NCBI GenBank assembly: GCA_963977945.1
Contig: CAXBQO010000001.1
Coordinates: 1 to 34,185 of the forward strand
Direction: 5' to 3'
DNA length: 34,185 nucleotides
Source: CALMJB01 sp963977945
GTDB lineage: Bacteria; Actinomycetota; Actinomycetes; Nanopelagicales; Nanopelagicaceae
Shown: piece by piece, positions 1 to 8,280 of the stretch
Numbering within the stretch: position 1 is the stretch's first letter
Layout of the letters: the number at the start of each line of letters is the position of its first letter
Translations under genes and position numbers: made by a program
Notes under the pieces: generated by a model
The model's input: the letters and a program-made list of their open reading frames with translations, nothing else
The model's database searches: none
What the model was told of the DNA's origin: nothing

Positions 1-140
1 TCTTTTGGAATATCGGCCGCTCTTTGCGGTAAATCGCGAATATGGCCAACGGAAGCTTCAACTACATAATCTTTACCAAGAAAAGCGCCAATTTTTCGCG
101 CTTTAGCCGGTGACTCAACTATTACTAGTTTGGTTCCCAA
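1..140 (-). CDS. topA: DNA topoisomerase I, N-terminal fragment (partial)
   Basis: Type IA topoisomerase that relaxes negative supercoils. Only the first 46 codons are in the window; the gene runs off the left edge. The reverse strand reads LVIVESPAKA, then LGKDYVVEASVGHIRDLP, the opening of the Toprim domain of bacterial TopA, including the catalytic-site Glu of VESPAKA. The start must be the TTG at 140-138, because an in-frame TAG lies two codons upstream (146-144). A GGA stretch about 12 bases upstream is a weak ribosome site. The gene follows hppA on the same strand with a 22-base gap and may be cotranscribed with it. The identity is clear from this short stretch; nothing can be said about the rest of the protein. 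Confidence 0.9.
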   Translation of the reverse strand, partial: MGTKLVIVESPAKARKIGAFLGKDYVVEASVGHIRDLPQRAADIPK

Positions 141-162
141 GTTCTAATTTATTCCAATTAGT

Positions 163-2418
163 TTAGGCAATAGCGGTTGATTTACGCCGACTTCTTATTA
201 ATGAATATGTAATCACTAATACCGCAAGTATAGAAATTGTTTTCGCAATAGAAGTTTTTCCATCTAACGCGAAGGAAACAATCGCTGGCGTAATCAATAA
301 TCCAACTAAATTCATAACCTTAATTAATGGGTTAATCGCGGGGCCAGCAGTGTCTTTAAATGGATCACCAACAGTGTCACCAATAACTGTGGCAGCGTGT
401 GCTTCTGATCCTTTACCGCCGTGATTTCCATCTTCCACCATTTTTTTAGCGTTATCCCAAGCGCCACCTGAGTTGGCCAAGAAGACAGCCATTAAAGTTC
501 CAGTTCCTATTGCGCCTGCAAGATAAGCACCAAGCGCGCCAACTCCGAGTCCAAAACCAACTGCGATTGGCGCCATAACTGCAAGCAAACCTGGAGTTGC
601 AAGTTCGCGCAAAGAATCGCGAGTACAAATGTCTACCACTCGGCCATATTGCGGACGAACTTTTCCAGTCATGATTCCAGGAAATTTCTGGAACTGCTCG
701 CGTACTTCAAATACAACTGCTCCGGCTGCGCGCGATACTGCATTAATTGCTAAACCAGAAAACATAAATACAACTGATGCGCCGATTACTAAGCCAACTA
801 AGTTTCTTGGATCTGCTACATCAAGTACTCCTTGAAATTGCAGTGCTAAATCGGTAGCAGTTTTACCGGCTTCAGTTACTGCTTCTTTAATTGCATCAGT
901 AAACGCACCAAAGAGTGCAGTCGCGGCGAGTACCGCTGTTGCAATTGCGATTCCTTTAGTGATTGCTTTGGTTGTATTTCCAACTGCATCAAGTGAGGTC
1001 AAAATCTTTGCGCCATCACCTTTAACATCACCAGACATTTCAGCAATTCCTTGCGCATTGTCAGAGATTGGACCAAAGGTATCCATTGCCACAATAACAC
1101 CAACAGTTGTTAATAATCCGGTTCCGGCAAGTGCGACCGCAAATAGTGAAAGAACAATTGATCCGTTGCCTAATAAAAATGCACCAAAGACCGCTGCTGC
1201 AATTAATAGCGCGGAATAAACCGCTGATTCAAAACCAACTGATATACCAGCCAAAATTACAGTTGCTGGCCCAGTTTTAGATGATGCGGAAACATCATTT
1301 ACTGGACGCTTACCAACTTCGGTAAAGAAACCAGTTAGCACTTGAATTGCCGCCGCCAAAACAATTCCAATTAAAACTGCGGTGAATGCAAACATTCTTG
1401 GATTTAAATCAATGTTTTGCATCTCAGCTTTCAAACCAGACATGTTCTTGAGCGAGTCTGGTAAATATGTATAAGTTGTTAATCCAACCAAAACCGCACT
1501 GATTACCGCCGATAAAAAGAATGAGCGATTAATTGCATTCATTGCGCTGCGATCTCCGGCGCGCAATCTAGTTAAGAAAATTCCAATAATTGCGGTAATG
1601 ATTCCAATTCCTGGAACCAATAATGGATAAATCAGACCAGCATCGCCAAAACCAGCTTTACCTAAAATTAACGCTGCCACCAAAGTAACGGCATAAGATT
1701 CAAATAAATCAGCAGCCATTCCAGCACAGTCACCAACGTTGTCACCAACGTTGTCGGCAATAGTCGCGGCATTTCTTGGATCATCTTCAGGAATATTTTT
1801 TTCAACTTTTCCAACTAAGTCTGCACCAACATCAGCAGCTTTAGTAAATATTCCACCGCCAACTCGCATAAACATCGCAAGCATCGCTGCGCCAAATCCA
1901 AAACCTTCTAAAACTTTAGGAGCATCAGCTTTGTACAAAATAACAACCAAACTTGCGCCAAGTAAGCCAAGGCCCACAGTTGTCATTCCAACAACGCCAC
2001 CGGTTCGAAATGCGATTTGTACCGCTTTTGATGCAGATTTTTGTCGGGCTGCTTCAGCCACGCGCACATTTGCGCGAACTGCTAACCACATTCCGTTGTA
2101 TCCAACAATTGCTGAAAATGCTGCGCCGATTAAAAAGAAGATTGATCGCCCGATACGAATATCCATATCGCCAGGCAAAGCGAAAAGTAAAACAAAAACT
2201 ATTGCTACAAAATAAGAAAGGGTTCGAAATTGTCGAGCTAAATATGCGGCCGCACCCTCTTGCACCGCGGCGGCGATTTCTCGCATTTTGTCGGTTCCTT
2301 CTCCGGCTGCCAAAACTTGAGCCCGTAAACCATAGGCAATCGCGAGTGCTACTAATGAAATACCGAGAACAATGTATGCGTAATTTAAGTTATCTCCGGA
2401 TACTTGAACTAAATCCAA
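163..2418 (-). CDS. hppA: Membrane-bound proton-translocating pyrophosphatase, K+-independent type
   Basis: Integral membrane pyrophosphatase that couples PPi hydrolysis to ion pumping, removing biosynthetic PPi while energising the membrane. The protein (about 751 residues) is almost all hydrophobic helices, as in this 16-helix family. Visible hallmarks, numbered from the upstream TTG at 2424, are the PPi/Mg loop KAADVGADLVGKVE (195-208), DNVGDNVGDCAGMAADLFESYA (224-245, acidic metal ligands) and a C-terminal GDTVGDPFKDTAGP. The motif GNTTKAITKG has Lys at 486 and Thr at 489, the pair that marks K+-independent enzymes (K+-dependent ones have Ala and Gly). Two in-frame TTG codons can start it. 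The one at 2424 is one base from AGGAG, while the one at 2418-2416 has a 7-base spacing and is preferred. Proton rather than Na+ pumping is inferred from the subfamily. Confidence 0.95.
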   Translation of the reverse strand: MDLVQVSGDNLNYAYIVLGISLVALAIAYGLRAQVLAAGEGTDKMREIAAAVQEGAAAYLARQFRTLSYFVAIVFVLLFALPGDMDIRIGRSIFFLIGAAFSAIVGYNGMWLAVRANVRVAEAARQKSASKAVQIAFRTGGVVGMTTVGLGLLGASLVVILYKADAPKVLEGFGFGAAMLAMFMRVGGGIFTKAADVGADLVGKVEKNIPEDDPRNAATIADNVGDNVGDCAGMAADLFESYAVTLVAALILGKAGFGDAGLIYPLLVPGIGIITAIIGIFLTRLRAGDRSAMNAINRSFFLSAVISAVLVGLTTYTYLPDSLKNMSGLKAEMQNIDLNPRMFAFTAVLIGIVLAAAIQVLTGFFTEVGKRPVNDVSASSKTGPATVILAGISVGFESAVYSALLIAAAVFGAFLLGNGSIVLSLFAVALAGTGLLTTVGVIVAMDTFGPISDNAQGIAEMSGDVKGDGAKILTSLDAVGNTTKAITKGIAIATAVLAATALFGAFTDAIKEAVTEAGKTATDLALQFQGVLDVADPRNLVGLVIGASVVFMFSGLAINAVSRAAGAVVFEVREQFQKFPGIMTGKVRPQYGRVVDICTRDSLRELATPGLLAVMAPIAVGFGLGVGALGAYLAGAIGTGTLMAVFLANSGGAWDNAKKMVEDGNHGGKGSEAHAATVIGDTVGDPFKDTAGPAINPLIKVMNLVGLLITPAIVSFALDGKTSIAKTISILAVLVITYSLIRSRRKSTAIA

Positions 2419-2424
2419 TTTCAA

Positions 2425-2623
2425 TCTCCTTTTAGCTCTTCATAATGCTCTGCTAAATAAACATAATAGATATGTATATCTGTAGATGACGGGCGAGAGT
2501 TTACGCACACTCTAGGGTCGGTCGGCAAATCTGAGCAAGGAAAAAGTGGATAAATGCCGATTTATGCCAACCAAATACCTAAATGCGCAAGATTAAACGG
2601 CAATCAAAGATAACCTTTTCACT
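2425..2623. promoter_or_regulatory. Divergent hppA/dedA intergenic region
   Basis: This 199-base gap must hold the promoters for hppA (minus) and dedA (plus). It contains an AT-rich near-palindrome at 2468-2481 (arms AGATAT and ATATCT around GT) and a small 6-bp hairpin at 2550-2565 (ATAAAT, loop GCCG, ATTTAT). On the minus strand AAAAGGAG lies just before the hppA start. TATTAT at about 2463-2468 (minus) is a possible -10 element, but no convincing -35 goes with it. No riboswitch family could be recognised. Confidence 0.4.
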
Positions 2624-3247
2624 ATGCACTTTTTAAGCGCTGAAAATGCAATTAATACATTTGGATTAATTGGGATTTTTGTGATTCTTTTTTTAGAAAC
2701 TGGTTTGCCATTAGTGATTGGTTTGCCAGGTGATTCTTTGTTATTTCTCGCAGGCGTCGCCGCATCTGGCACTGGTGAAAAACTAAATGTAAAACTCTCT
2801 CTTGCACCTTTGGTGATTGGTTCCTTATTGGCAGCGATTCTAGGATCACAACTTGGACATTGGTTGGGTCAGAAATATGGCGTAAAACTTTTTCAAAATG
2901 AAAAATCTAGAATATTTAATCCTACTTATTTAGCAAAGGTAAAAACTTGGGTTGATAACTACGGAATTGGAAAAATGATTTTTATTGGACGTTTTATTCC
3001 AGTTGTCAGGCATGTAGTTAACCCGGTCTCTGGATTACTCGGGTTTCCAGTAAGAAAATTTATGTTTTGGAATGTCATAAGTGCTGTGGTTTGGACACAA
3101 GGATTTATTTGGGGCGGTTATTACTTAGGTGAAAAATTAAAAGGTTCAGTTGACCAATATATTTTTCCAATTGTTGCGGTAATTGTGGTGTTGTCGATTA
3201 CTCCGATATTTTTAGAGGTTTATAAAAGCCACAAAAGAAAAAGTTAA
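2624..3247 (+). CDS. DedA-family (SNARE-associated/VTT domain) membrane protein
   Basis: Polytopic inner-membrane protein of the DedA family. Members are linked to undecaprenyl-phosphate or phospholipid flipping, membrane potential and envelope integrity. The 207-residue length is typical. An N-terminal hydrophobic segment is followed by ETGLPLVIGLPGDSLLFLAG, the re-entrant loop with an acidic residue. The conserved second half is GRFIPVVRHVVNPVSGLLG, with the functionally important Arg residues, and the last segment is near 175-197 before a short basic tail. There is no good Shine-Dalgarno before the ATG. It is a single gene facing the minus-strand dnaK operon, with only 3 bases between its stop and that of pyrE. 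The substrate cannot be told from sequence. Confidence 0.88.
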   Translation: MHFLSAENAINTFGLIGIFVILFLETGLPLVIGLPGDSLLFLAGVAASGTGEKLNVKLSLAPLVIGSLLAAILGSQLGHWLGQKYGVKLFQNEKSRIFNPTYLAKVKTWVDNYGIGKMIFIGRFIPVVRHVVNPVSGLLGFPVRKFMFWNVISAVVWTQGFIWGGYYLGEKLKGSVDQYIFPIVAVIVVLSITPIFLEVYKSHKRKS

Positions 3248-3250
3248 GTT

Positions 3251-3793
3251 TTATAAACCTAAATCACCAAGCGAGTAAGCCGCCAAATAAGGTAGGCCTG
3301 CTGATTCAATTGCAGCTTTTGCTCCACGTTCAACAATTACTGCTACAGCTACAACTATTGCACCTTCAGCGCGAAGCGCTTCAACCGCAGTCAAAACTGA
3401 ACCGCCGGTTGTGCTTGTATCTTCGACCGCTAATACTTTTTTACCTTTTACATCTGGCCCTTCAATACGGCGCTGTAGTCCATGTGCTTTCTCTGATTTT
3501 CGAACCACAAAAGAATTTAGTTTTTGACCACGTTTTGCCGCTATGTGCATCATTGCGGTTGCGACTGGATCTGCTCCGAGTGTTAAGCCGCCAACTGCTT
3601 CAAAATCAAAATCTTTAGTTAGTTCTAACATGACTTCGCCAACTAATGGCGCAGCCTCTGAATCTAAAGTGACCCGGCGAAGATCGACGTAATAGTTTGC
3701 TTCTTTACCACTAGAAAGAATTACTTTTCCAAGCACAACAGCTTTGTTTGTGATTTGGGTTTTTAACTTGTTCCAAGATTCAGAATGAGACAT
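3251..3793 (-). CDS. pyrE: Orotate phosphoribosyltransferase
   Basis: Converts orotate plus PRPP to orotidine 5'-monophosphate in de novo pyrimidine synthesis; cytosolic dimer. The 180-residue length is normal for the short actinobacterial form. The PRPP-binding motif VLAVEDTSTTGGSVLTAVEA (acidic pair ED, then the phosphate loop TTGGS) is in the expected C-terminal half, and YYVDLRRVTLD near residue 34 fits the N-terminal region. AAGGTGG, about 5 bases before the ATG, is the ribosome site. It is the last gene of the dnaK-grpE-dnaJ-pyrE run, 29 bases after dnaJ. That placement is unusual, since hspR usually holds this position in actinobacteria. The gene ends 3 bases from the dedA stop with no room for a terminator. 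Confidence 0.93.
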   Translation of the reverse strand: MSHSESWNKLKTQITNKAVVLGKVILSSGKEANYYVDLRRVTLDSEAAPLVGEVMLELTKDFDFEAVGGLTLGADPVATAMMHIAAKRGQKLNSFVVRKSEKAHGLQRRIEGPDVKGKKVLAVEDTSTTGGSVLTAVEALRAEGAIVVAVAVIVERGAKAAIESAGLPYLAAYSLGDLGL

Positions 3794-3822
3794 AGACCCA
3801 CCTTAATCTAAAATCTAAGATT

Positions 3823-4755
3823 TTAAAGTTTTGCTTGTTTAGAAAGATCTGCCCGCGGATTAAAATCTTTAGTAATGCGAGCAAACTCTTCTAGTGCATG
3901 TTTAGCGCTGGCTTCAACTCTTTGTGGCACAACTATTTCAACTGTAATCAACATATCTCCGACGACCGTTTTACTTCTGATTCCTCGACCTTTCACCCGC
4001 AATGTTCGCCCAGATGGGGTTCCGGGAGAAATTCGTACTTTTACTTCATCGCCATCAATTGTGGGAACTGAAATATCTGCACCTAGCACCGCTTCATTAA
4101 AAGTGATTGGCACTTTAATTAAAATATTCTCATCTTTTCGAGTAAAAAATGAATGTGGCTGAACATTTACCGTTACATACAAATCACCAGGTCCAGCAGC
4201 ACCGGGAGCGCCACGACCTTTTAATTTAATTTTTGAACCATCTTTTATCCCAGCAGGTACTCGAGTGGTTACATTAATTGGTGCAGAATTTTGCGGTCTT
4301 AAATTTAGATTTAACTCTGTTCCTTTGATTGAATCTTTAAAGGAAATTGTGGTTTGGGTTTGTAAATCTGAACCACGACGCGATCTGGAACCGCCACCAA
4401 AAATTGTAGAAAAAATATCTTGGTCTGAGCCAAATAAATCTGAAAAGTCTGCACCATTAAAGCTGCCCGAAAAACCACCGGATTGATTTGCGCCAAATCC
4501 CGGTGGAATTCGACCGGATGCAAATGCCGCTCGTGCTTGATCATATTCAGCGCGTTTTTTATCATCACCTAAAACATCGTAGGCTTCGGAGACCGCCTTA
4601 AATCGATCTTCTAATTTTTTATCGCCTTTGGTTTTATCTGGATGTAATTCACGAGCTAATTTTCGGTACTGCTTTTTAATAGCGGCTGAATCGGCGGTTT
4701 TAGATACACCAAGAACTTGGTAATAATCTTTTTCAAAAATATCTTTAGCAGCCAT
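3823..4755 (-). CDS. dnaJ: DnaJ-like cochaperone without the zinc-finger domain (class B/CbpA-like)
   Basis: J-domain cochaperone that stimulates DnaK ATPase and delivers clients. The J-domain spans about 8-73 with HPD at 38-40. A Gly/Phe-rich linker follows (about 78-135, GFGANQSGGFSGSF and FGGG). The C-terminal beta-sandwich substrate domains come next, with VPAGIKDGSKIKLKGRG and VPTIDGDEVKVRISPGTPSG. No CxxCxGxG repeat exists: the sequence goes from GTELNLNLRPQ straight to TTRVPAGIKDG, where class A DnaJ carries four such repeats. At 310 residues it is about 60-80 shorter than typical DnaJ. It lies 12 bases after grpE, so it is the operon's own J-protein and not a distant CbpA paralogue. 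A second, canonical DnaJ elsewhere in the genome cannot be excluded. Confidence 0.9.
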   Translation of the reverse strand: MAAKDIFEKDYYQVLGVSKTADSAAIKKQYRKLARELHPDKTKGDKKLEDRFKAVSEAYDVLGDDKKRAEYDQARAAFASGRIPPGFGANQSGGFSGSFNGADFSDLFGSDQDIFSTIFGGGSRSRRGSDLQTQTTISFKDSIKGTELNLNLRPQNSAPINVTTRVPAGIKDGSKIKLKGRGAPGAAGPGDLYVTVNVQPHSFFTRKDENILIKVPITFNEAVLGADISVPTIDGDEVKVRISPGTPSGRTLRVKGRGIRSKTVVGDMLITVEIVVPQRVEASAKHALEEFARITKDFNPRADLSKQAKL

Positions 4756-4767
4756 AACTCAATCTTG

Positions 4768-5265
4768 TTATGACGGATCTGTAACTGCAACCCGCGCTGG
4801 GCGTAAAACCTTATCTTTCAACTTATAACCTGGTTGTAAAACTTCGGTGGCCGTCGGTTCGGTAACATCGCTAGATTTATTGTGAGTTAGCGCTTCGTGA
4901 ATATTAGGATCAAACGGTTCACCTGGATTTCCAAATTTAACCAAACCTAATTTTTCACAAGTTGCTGTGATTCGATCAGCAACGGCTTTAAAACCACCAA
5001 CTAATTCGCCATGTTGCCCAGCACGATCTAAATCATCAAGTATTGGTAAAAGTTCGGTTAAAAATAATGCCGTTGCTAAATCTGCTGCTAACGCCCGATC
5101 GCGATCTACTCGCTTTCGATAATTTGAATACTCTGCCTGCAAACGTTGTAGATCGTTTTTTAGTGAAGCCGCTTCATCTGTAAGTGTTGCCGCTTCACTT
5201 AAAACTTCTTCTACTGCATCAGAGAGTTGCTGTTCAGTACTGGCAGCTTGACTCTCTTCAGTCAT
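4768..5265 (-). CDS. grpE: GrpE nucleotide exchange factor
   Basis: Releases ADP from DnaK so that the chaperone cycle can continue; works as a cytosolic dimer. The 165-residue protein has an acidic, low-complexity N-terminus (about 1-30), then a long charged helix expected to form the dimer coiled coil, with the family motif LQAEYSNYRKRVDRDR (about 43-58). A C-terminal beta-domain follows, including GEPFDPNIHEALTHN and LQPGYKLKDKVLRPARVAV. The ATG overlaps the dnaK stop by one base (TAATG), so translation is probably coupled. The order dnaK-grpE-dnaJ is the standard actinobacterial chaperone operon. Confidence 0.96.
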   Translation of the reverse strand: MTEESQAASTEQQLSDAVEEVLSEAATLTDEAASLKNDLQRLQAEYSNYRKRVDRDRALAADLATALFLTELLPILDDLDRAGQHGELVGGFKAVADRITATCEKLGLVKFGNPGEPFDPNIHEALTHNKSSDVTEPTATEVLQPGYKLKDKVLRPARVAVTDPS

Positions 5266-7097
5266 TATTTCTCTTCCACAATCTCAGCATCTTGAACTCC
5301 ATCATCTGGAGTTGTTCCACCGGTTGATTGAGTTTGCGCCGCCGCATTTGCTGCATACAGCGCTGCTCCAAGTTGTTGACTGATTTCAGAAACTTTTTCA
5401 GTTGCACTCTTTATAGCAGAGGTCTCATTGCCACCAAGTGCTTTCTTAAGATCTGCTAGCGCATTCTCAAGTTCAATTTTCTTAGTTGCGTTTTCTCCTT
5501 CATTGAATTTATCAGCATTATCTTTTAAGAATTTTTCTGTTTGATAAACCAATGAATCTGCGGTGTTACGAACATCTGCTTCTTCACGGCGCTGTTTATC
5601 TTCTTCTGCGTGTGCTTCAGCATCTTTCATCATGCGATCAATTTCCTCTTTTGGAAGAGCAGATCCACCAGTGATGGTCATGCGTTGTTCTTTTCCAGTG
5701 CCAAGATCTTTTGCTGAAACATGCACAATTCCGTTGGCATCGATGTCAAAAGTAACTTCAATTTGTGGCACACCTCGTGGAGCTGGTGGCAAACCAGTTA
5801 ACTCAAACATTCCAAGTTTCTTGTTGTAAGCCGCCATTTCGCGCTCACCTTGGAAAACTTGAATCTGTACCGCTGGTTGATTGTCATCAGCGGTGGTGAA
5901 AATTTCACTTCTTTTTGTCGGAATAGTTGTGTTGCGTTCAATTAGTTTTGTCATAACGCCACCTTTAGTTTCAATACCCAAAGAAAGTGGGGTTACATCA
6001 AGCAACAAAACGTCTTTTACTTCACCTTTTAATACACCTGCTTGAAGTGATGCGCCTACTGCAACAACTTCGTCTGGATTCACGCCTTTGTTTGGCTCTT
6101 TGCCACCAGTTAAAGATTTAACTAAATCAACAACAGCAGGCATACGAGTTGATCCACCAACTAAAACAACATGATCAATGTCAGCAATTGGAATTCCGGC
6201 ATCGCGTAAAACCGCTTCAAATGGTTTTTTGCAACGCTCTAACAAAGCCGCGGTCATTCCTTGGAACTGCGCTCTGGTAACTGTTTCATCTAAGAACAAT
6301 GGATTTTTTTCAGCATCAACAGTTATGTATGGCAAATTAACTGATGTTTGGGCAGAGGCAGAAAGTTCTATTTTTGCTTTTTCAGCAGCTTCGCGAACTC
6401 GTTGCATTGCCATCTTGTCTTTAGTTAAATCAATTCCATTTTTTGCTTGGAATATTTTTACCAAATGATCTACTAATGCTTGATCCCAATCATCGCCACC
6501 TAAATGGTTGTCACCATTGGTTGCTTTAACTTCGACAACACCTTCTCCTATTTCAAGAAGTGAAACATCGAAAGTTCCGCCACCAAGATCAAAAACTAAA
6601 ATTGTTTGTTCTTTGTCGCCTTTATCTAAACCATAAGCCAATGCTGCAGCGGTTGGTTCGTTAACAATGCGCAAAACATTAAGCCCAGCAATTTCGCCCG
6701 CTTCTTTTGTTGCTTGACGTTGGGCATCATTGAAATATGCTGGAACTGTAATAACCGCATCAGTAATTGTTTCGCCTAAATAACTTTCAGCATCACGCTT
6801 TAATTTCATCAAAATTCGAGCGCTGATTTCCTGTGGTGTGTATTTCTTGCCATCTACATCCATGGTCCAGTTAGTTCCCATATGACGTTTTACCGAACGG
6901 ATGGTTCGCTCTACGTTTGTAACTGCTTGGCGCTTTGCAACTTCACCAACTAAAACTTCGCCGTTTTTTGCAAAGGCAACAATCGAAGGTGTGGTTCGTG
7001 CGCCCTCTGCGTTAGCGATTACAGATGGTTCGCCACCTTCTAATACCGCGACGCAACTATTTGTAGTTCCTAAATCAATACCTACGGCTCTTGCCAT
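5265..7097 (-). CDS. dnaK: Hsp70 chaperone DnaK
   Basis: ATP-dependent chaperone that binds extended hydrophobic segments of unfolded proteins. The N-terminal ATPase domain opens with AVGIDLGTTNSCVAV (phosphate 1 loop) and contains VFDLGGGTFDVSLLEI (phosphate 2) and VVLVGGSTRMPAV (adenosine motif). The linker DVLLLDVTPLSLGIET precedes the beta-sandwich substrate domain and the helical lid. The tail ends in acidic VQDAEIVEEK, as in other DnaKs. At 610 residues it is full length. AAGGAG lies about 9 bases before the ATG. It is the first gene of the dnaK-grpE-dnaJ-pyrE run. No HAIR (HspR) or CIRCE (HrcA) operator was found in the 121 bases upstream, so its heat-shock control is not apparent from this sequence. 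Confidence 0.97.
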   Translation of the reverse strand: MARAVGIDLGTTNSCVAVLEGGEPSVIANAEGARTTPSIVAFAKNGEVLVGEVAKRQAVTNVERTIRSVKRHMGTNWTMDVDGKKYTPQEISARILMKLKRDAESYLGETITDAVITVPAYFNDAQRQATKEAGEIAGLNVLRIVNEPTAAALAYGLDKGDKEQTILVFDLGGGTFDVSLLEIGEGVVEVKATNGDNHLGGDDWDQALVDHLVKIFQAKNGIDLTKDKMAMQRVREAAEKAKIELSASAQTSVNLPYITVDAEKNPLFLDETVTRAQFQGMTAALLERCKKPFEAVLRDAGIPIADIDHVVLVGGSTRMPAVVDLVKSLTGGKEPNKGVNPDEVVAVGASLQAGVLKGEVKDVLLLDVTPLSLGIETKGGVMTKLIERNTTIPTKRSEIFTTADDNQPAVQIQVFQGEREMAAYNKKLGMFELTGLPPAPRGVPQIEVTFDIDANGIVHVSAKDLGTGKEQRMTITGGSALPKEEIDRMMKDAEAHAEEDKQRREEADVRNTADSLVYQTEKFLKDNADKFNEGENATKKIELENALADLKKALGGNETSAIKSATEKVSEISQQLGAALYAANAAAQTQSTGGTTPDDGVQDAEIVEEK

Positions 7098-7218
7098 TAT
7101 TTATTACTCCTTATATTTCTGTAGTTTTCTACTTGAATTTCTGCCTGAACATCTGGCTACAGTTTTGGCTATAGGCCACCAAAGTCTGGGTGGTTCAGGT
7201 CGATACCTTTGTAACTTG

Positions 7219-7764
7219 CTAGTTGTAGTAAATATTCCCTCGGTGGGTGGGTTTAATTAACAAAGTGGCAACTAAGCCGCCGATGAAACCCCCAACATGC
7301 GCCCGCCAATCAATATTGCTAATGACAAAAGGAAGCAACAGATTGATTCCAACCAGGGTCATGATTGATCGGTAATCCGCCCCCATTCTTTTACCGGTTA
7401 TAGCCAAAGCACCAAACAATCCAAAAATCATTCCTGATGCGCCAACTGCATAAGTTGGGTTTTGATTTAAATAAACCGAGCTGATGGAACCTGCCAATAA
7501 TGAAACTACCAAGATGATTATGTAACGGGTTCTGCCATAAAAATTTTCTATTGGAGTACCTAAGGAATAAAAAGCCATCATGTTAAAAAGCAGATGAAAA
7601 ATTCCGCCATGAGTTAGTGCCACTGTAATTAATCGATAGTACTCACCGCTTTTAACCGCAAAACTGTTGATCATAAATTGATCAACAATTGCAGGTTGTA
7701 AAACTCCCAGAACATAACAACCTGATATAAAAAGTATCAGGCTGCCGGTTAAAGTTTTGCTCAA
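7219..7764 (-). CDS. Rhomboid-family intramembrane serine protease
   Basis: Polytopic membrane protease predicted to cut transmembrane substrates. The 181-residue protein has about six hydrophobic segments. Catalytic Ser is S110 in GASGMIFG, catalytic His is H156 in WRAHVGGFIGG, and HGGIFHLLFNMM (about 52-63) carries the conserved His and the oxyanion Asn (N61). All key residues are present, so it looks active. The start is TTG at 7764-7762, one base after the ppiA stop, so translation probably relies on coupling. The pair cyclophilin-rhomboid near gyrA is a common actinobacterial arrangement. The natural substrate is unknown. Confidence 0.9.
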   Translation of the reverse strand: MSKTLTGSLILFISGCYVLGVLQPAIVDQFMINSFAVKSGEYYRLITVALTHGGIFHLLFNMMAFYSLGTPIENFYGRTRYIIILVVSLLAGSISSVYLNQNPTYAVGASGMIFGLFGALAITGKRMGADYRSIMTLVGINLLLPFVISNIDWRAHVGGFIGGLVATLLIKPTHRGNIYYN

Positions 7765-7765
7765 A

Positions 7766-8248
7766 TTATTTTATGGTTACAGATTGAATTTTAACTGCTT
7801 GCACTGGTTTATCTTGAGCTCCAGTTTTAACAGTTGCAATTTTGTCAACAACTTTTTTGGATGCTTCATCTTTAACTTCACCAAAAATAGTGTGTTTTCT
7901 ATTTAGCCATGTAGTTGGCGCTACTGTGATAAAAAACTGTGAGCCGTTGGTGTTTGGCCCAGCATTTGCCATCGCTAGTAAATACGGCTTATCAAATACT
8001 AATTCTCCGTGAAACTCGTCAGCAAAGTTGTAACCGGGTCCACCCATTCCGGTACCCATTGGATCTCCACCTTGAATCATGAAACCTGCAATTACTCTGT
8101 GAAAAATAGTGTCGTCGTAAAGATTTTTTTTAGTTTTCTCATTTGTAAAAGGATCTCGCCATTCCTTTTTTCCTGAAGCTAATTCCACAAAATTTGTCAC
8201 AGTTTTTGGCGCATGATTTGGAAAAAGTTCAATCGTGATATCACCCAT
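7766..8248 (-). CDS. ppiA: Cyclophilin-type peptidyl-prolyl cis-trans isomerase; probably starts upstream at ATT (8275)
   Basis: Catalyses proline cis-trans isomerisation during folding; no signal peptide, so cytosolic. Core motifs are FHRVIAGFMIQGGDP (catalytic Arg and Phe region), LLAMANAGPNTNGSQFFIT (substrate pocket) and HTIFGEVKD. It is orthologous in position to M. tuberculosis ppiA next to gyrA and the tRNA pair. The first ATG (8248) has no ribosome site, whereas AAAAGGAG (8288-8281) lies further upstream. The frame stays open to a TAA at 8293-8291. The residues encoded before the ATG (NTAILHTS) match the family N-terminus (ATLHTN before GDI). ATT at 8275-8273, 5 bases from AGGAG, is the best candidate start and would give about 169 residues. 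The coordinates given use the ATG. Confidence 0.94.
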   Translation of the reverse strand: MGDITIELFPNHAPKTVTNFVELASGKKEWRDPFTNEKTKKNLYDDTIFHRVIAGFMIQGGDPMGTGMGGPGYNFADEFHGELVFDKPYLLAMANAGPNTNGSQFFITVAPTTWLNRKHTIFGEVKDEASKKVVDKIATVKTGAQDKPVQAVKIQSVTIK

Positions 8249-8280
8249 TGAAGTGTGAAGAATTGCAGTGTTAATGATGA

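Noticed and set aside
1739..2435. Long plus-strand open frames opposite hppA
   Set aside because: They are in the antisense of a clear pyrophosphatase gene, have no recognisable domain and no ribosome site; they reflect codon bias of the real gene.
2516..2574. Riboswitch in the dedA leader
   Set aside because: An imperfect long-range pairing can be drawn, but no conserved riboswitch core could be recognised.
7098..7218. HAIR or CIRCE operator upstream of dnaK
   Set aside because: No CTTGAGT-N7-ACTCAAG or TTAGCACTC-N9-GAGTGCTAA arrangement was found; CCACC/GGTGG at 7177-7194 is only a short unrelated inverted repeat.
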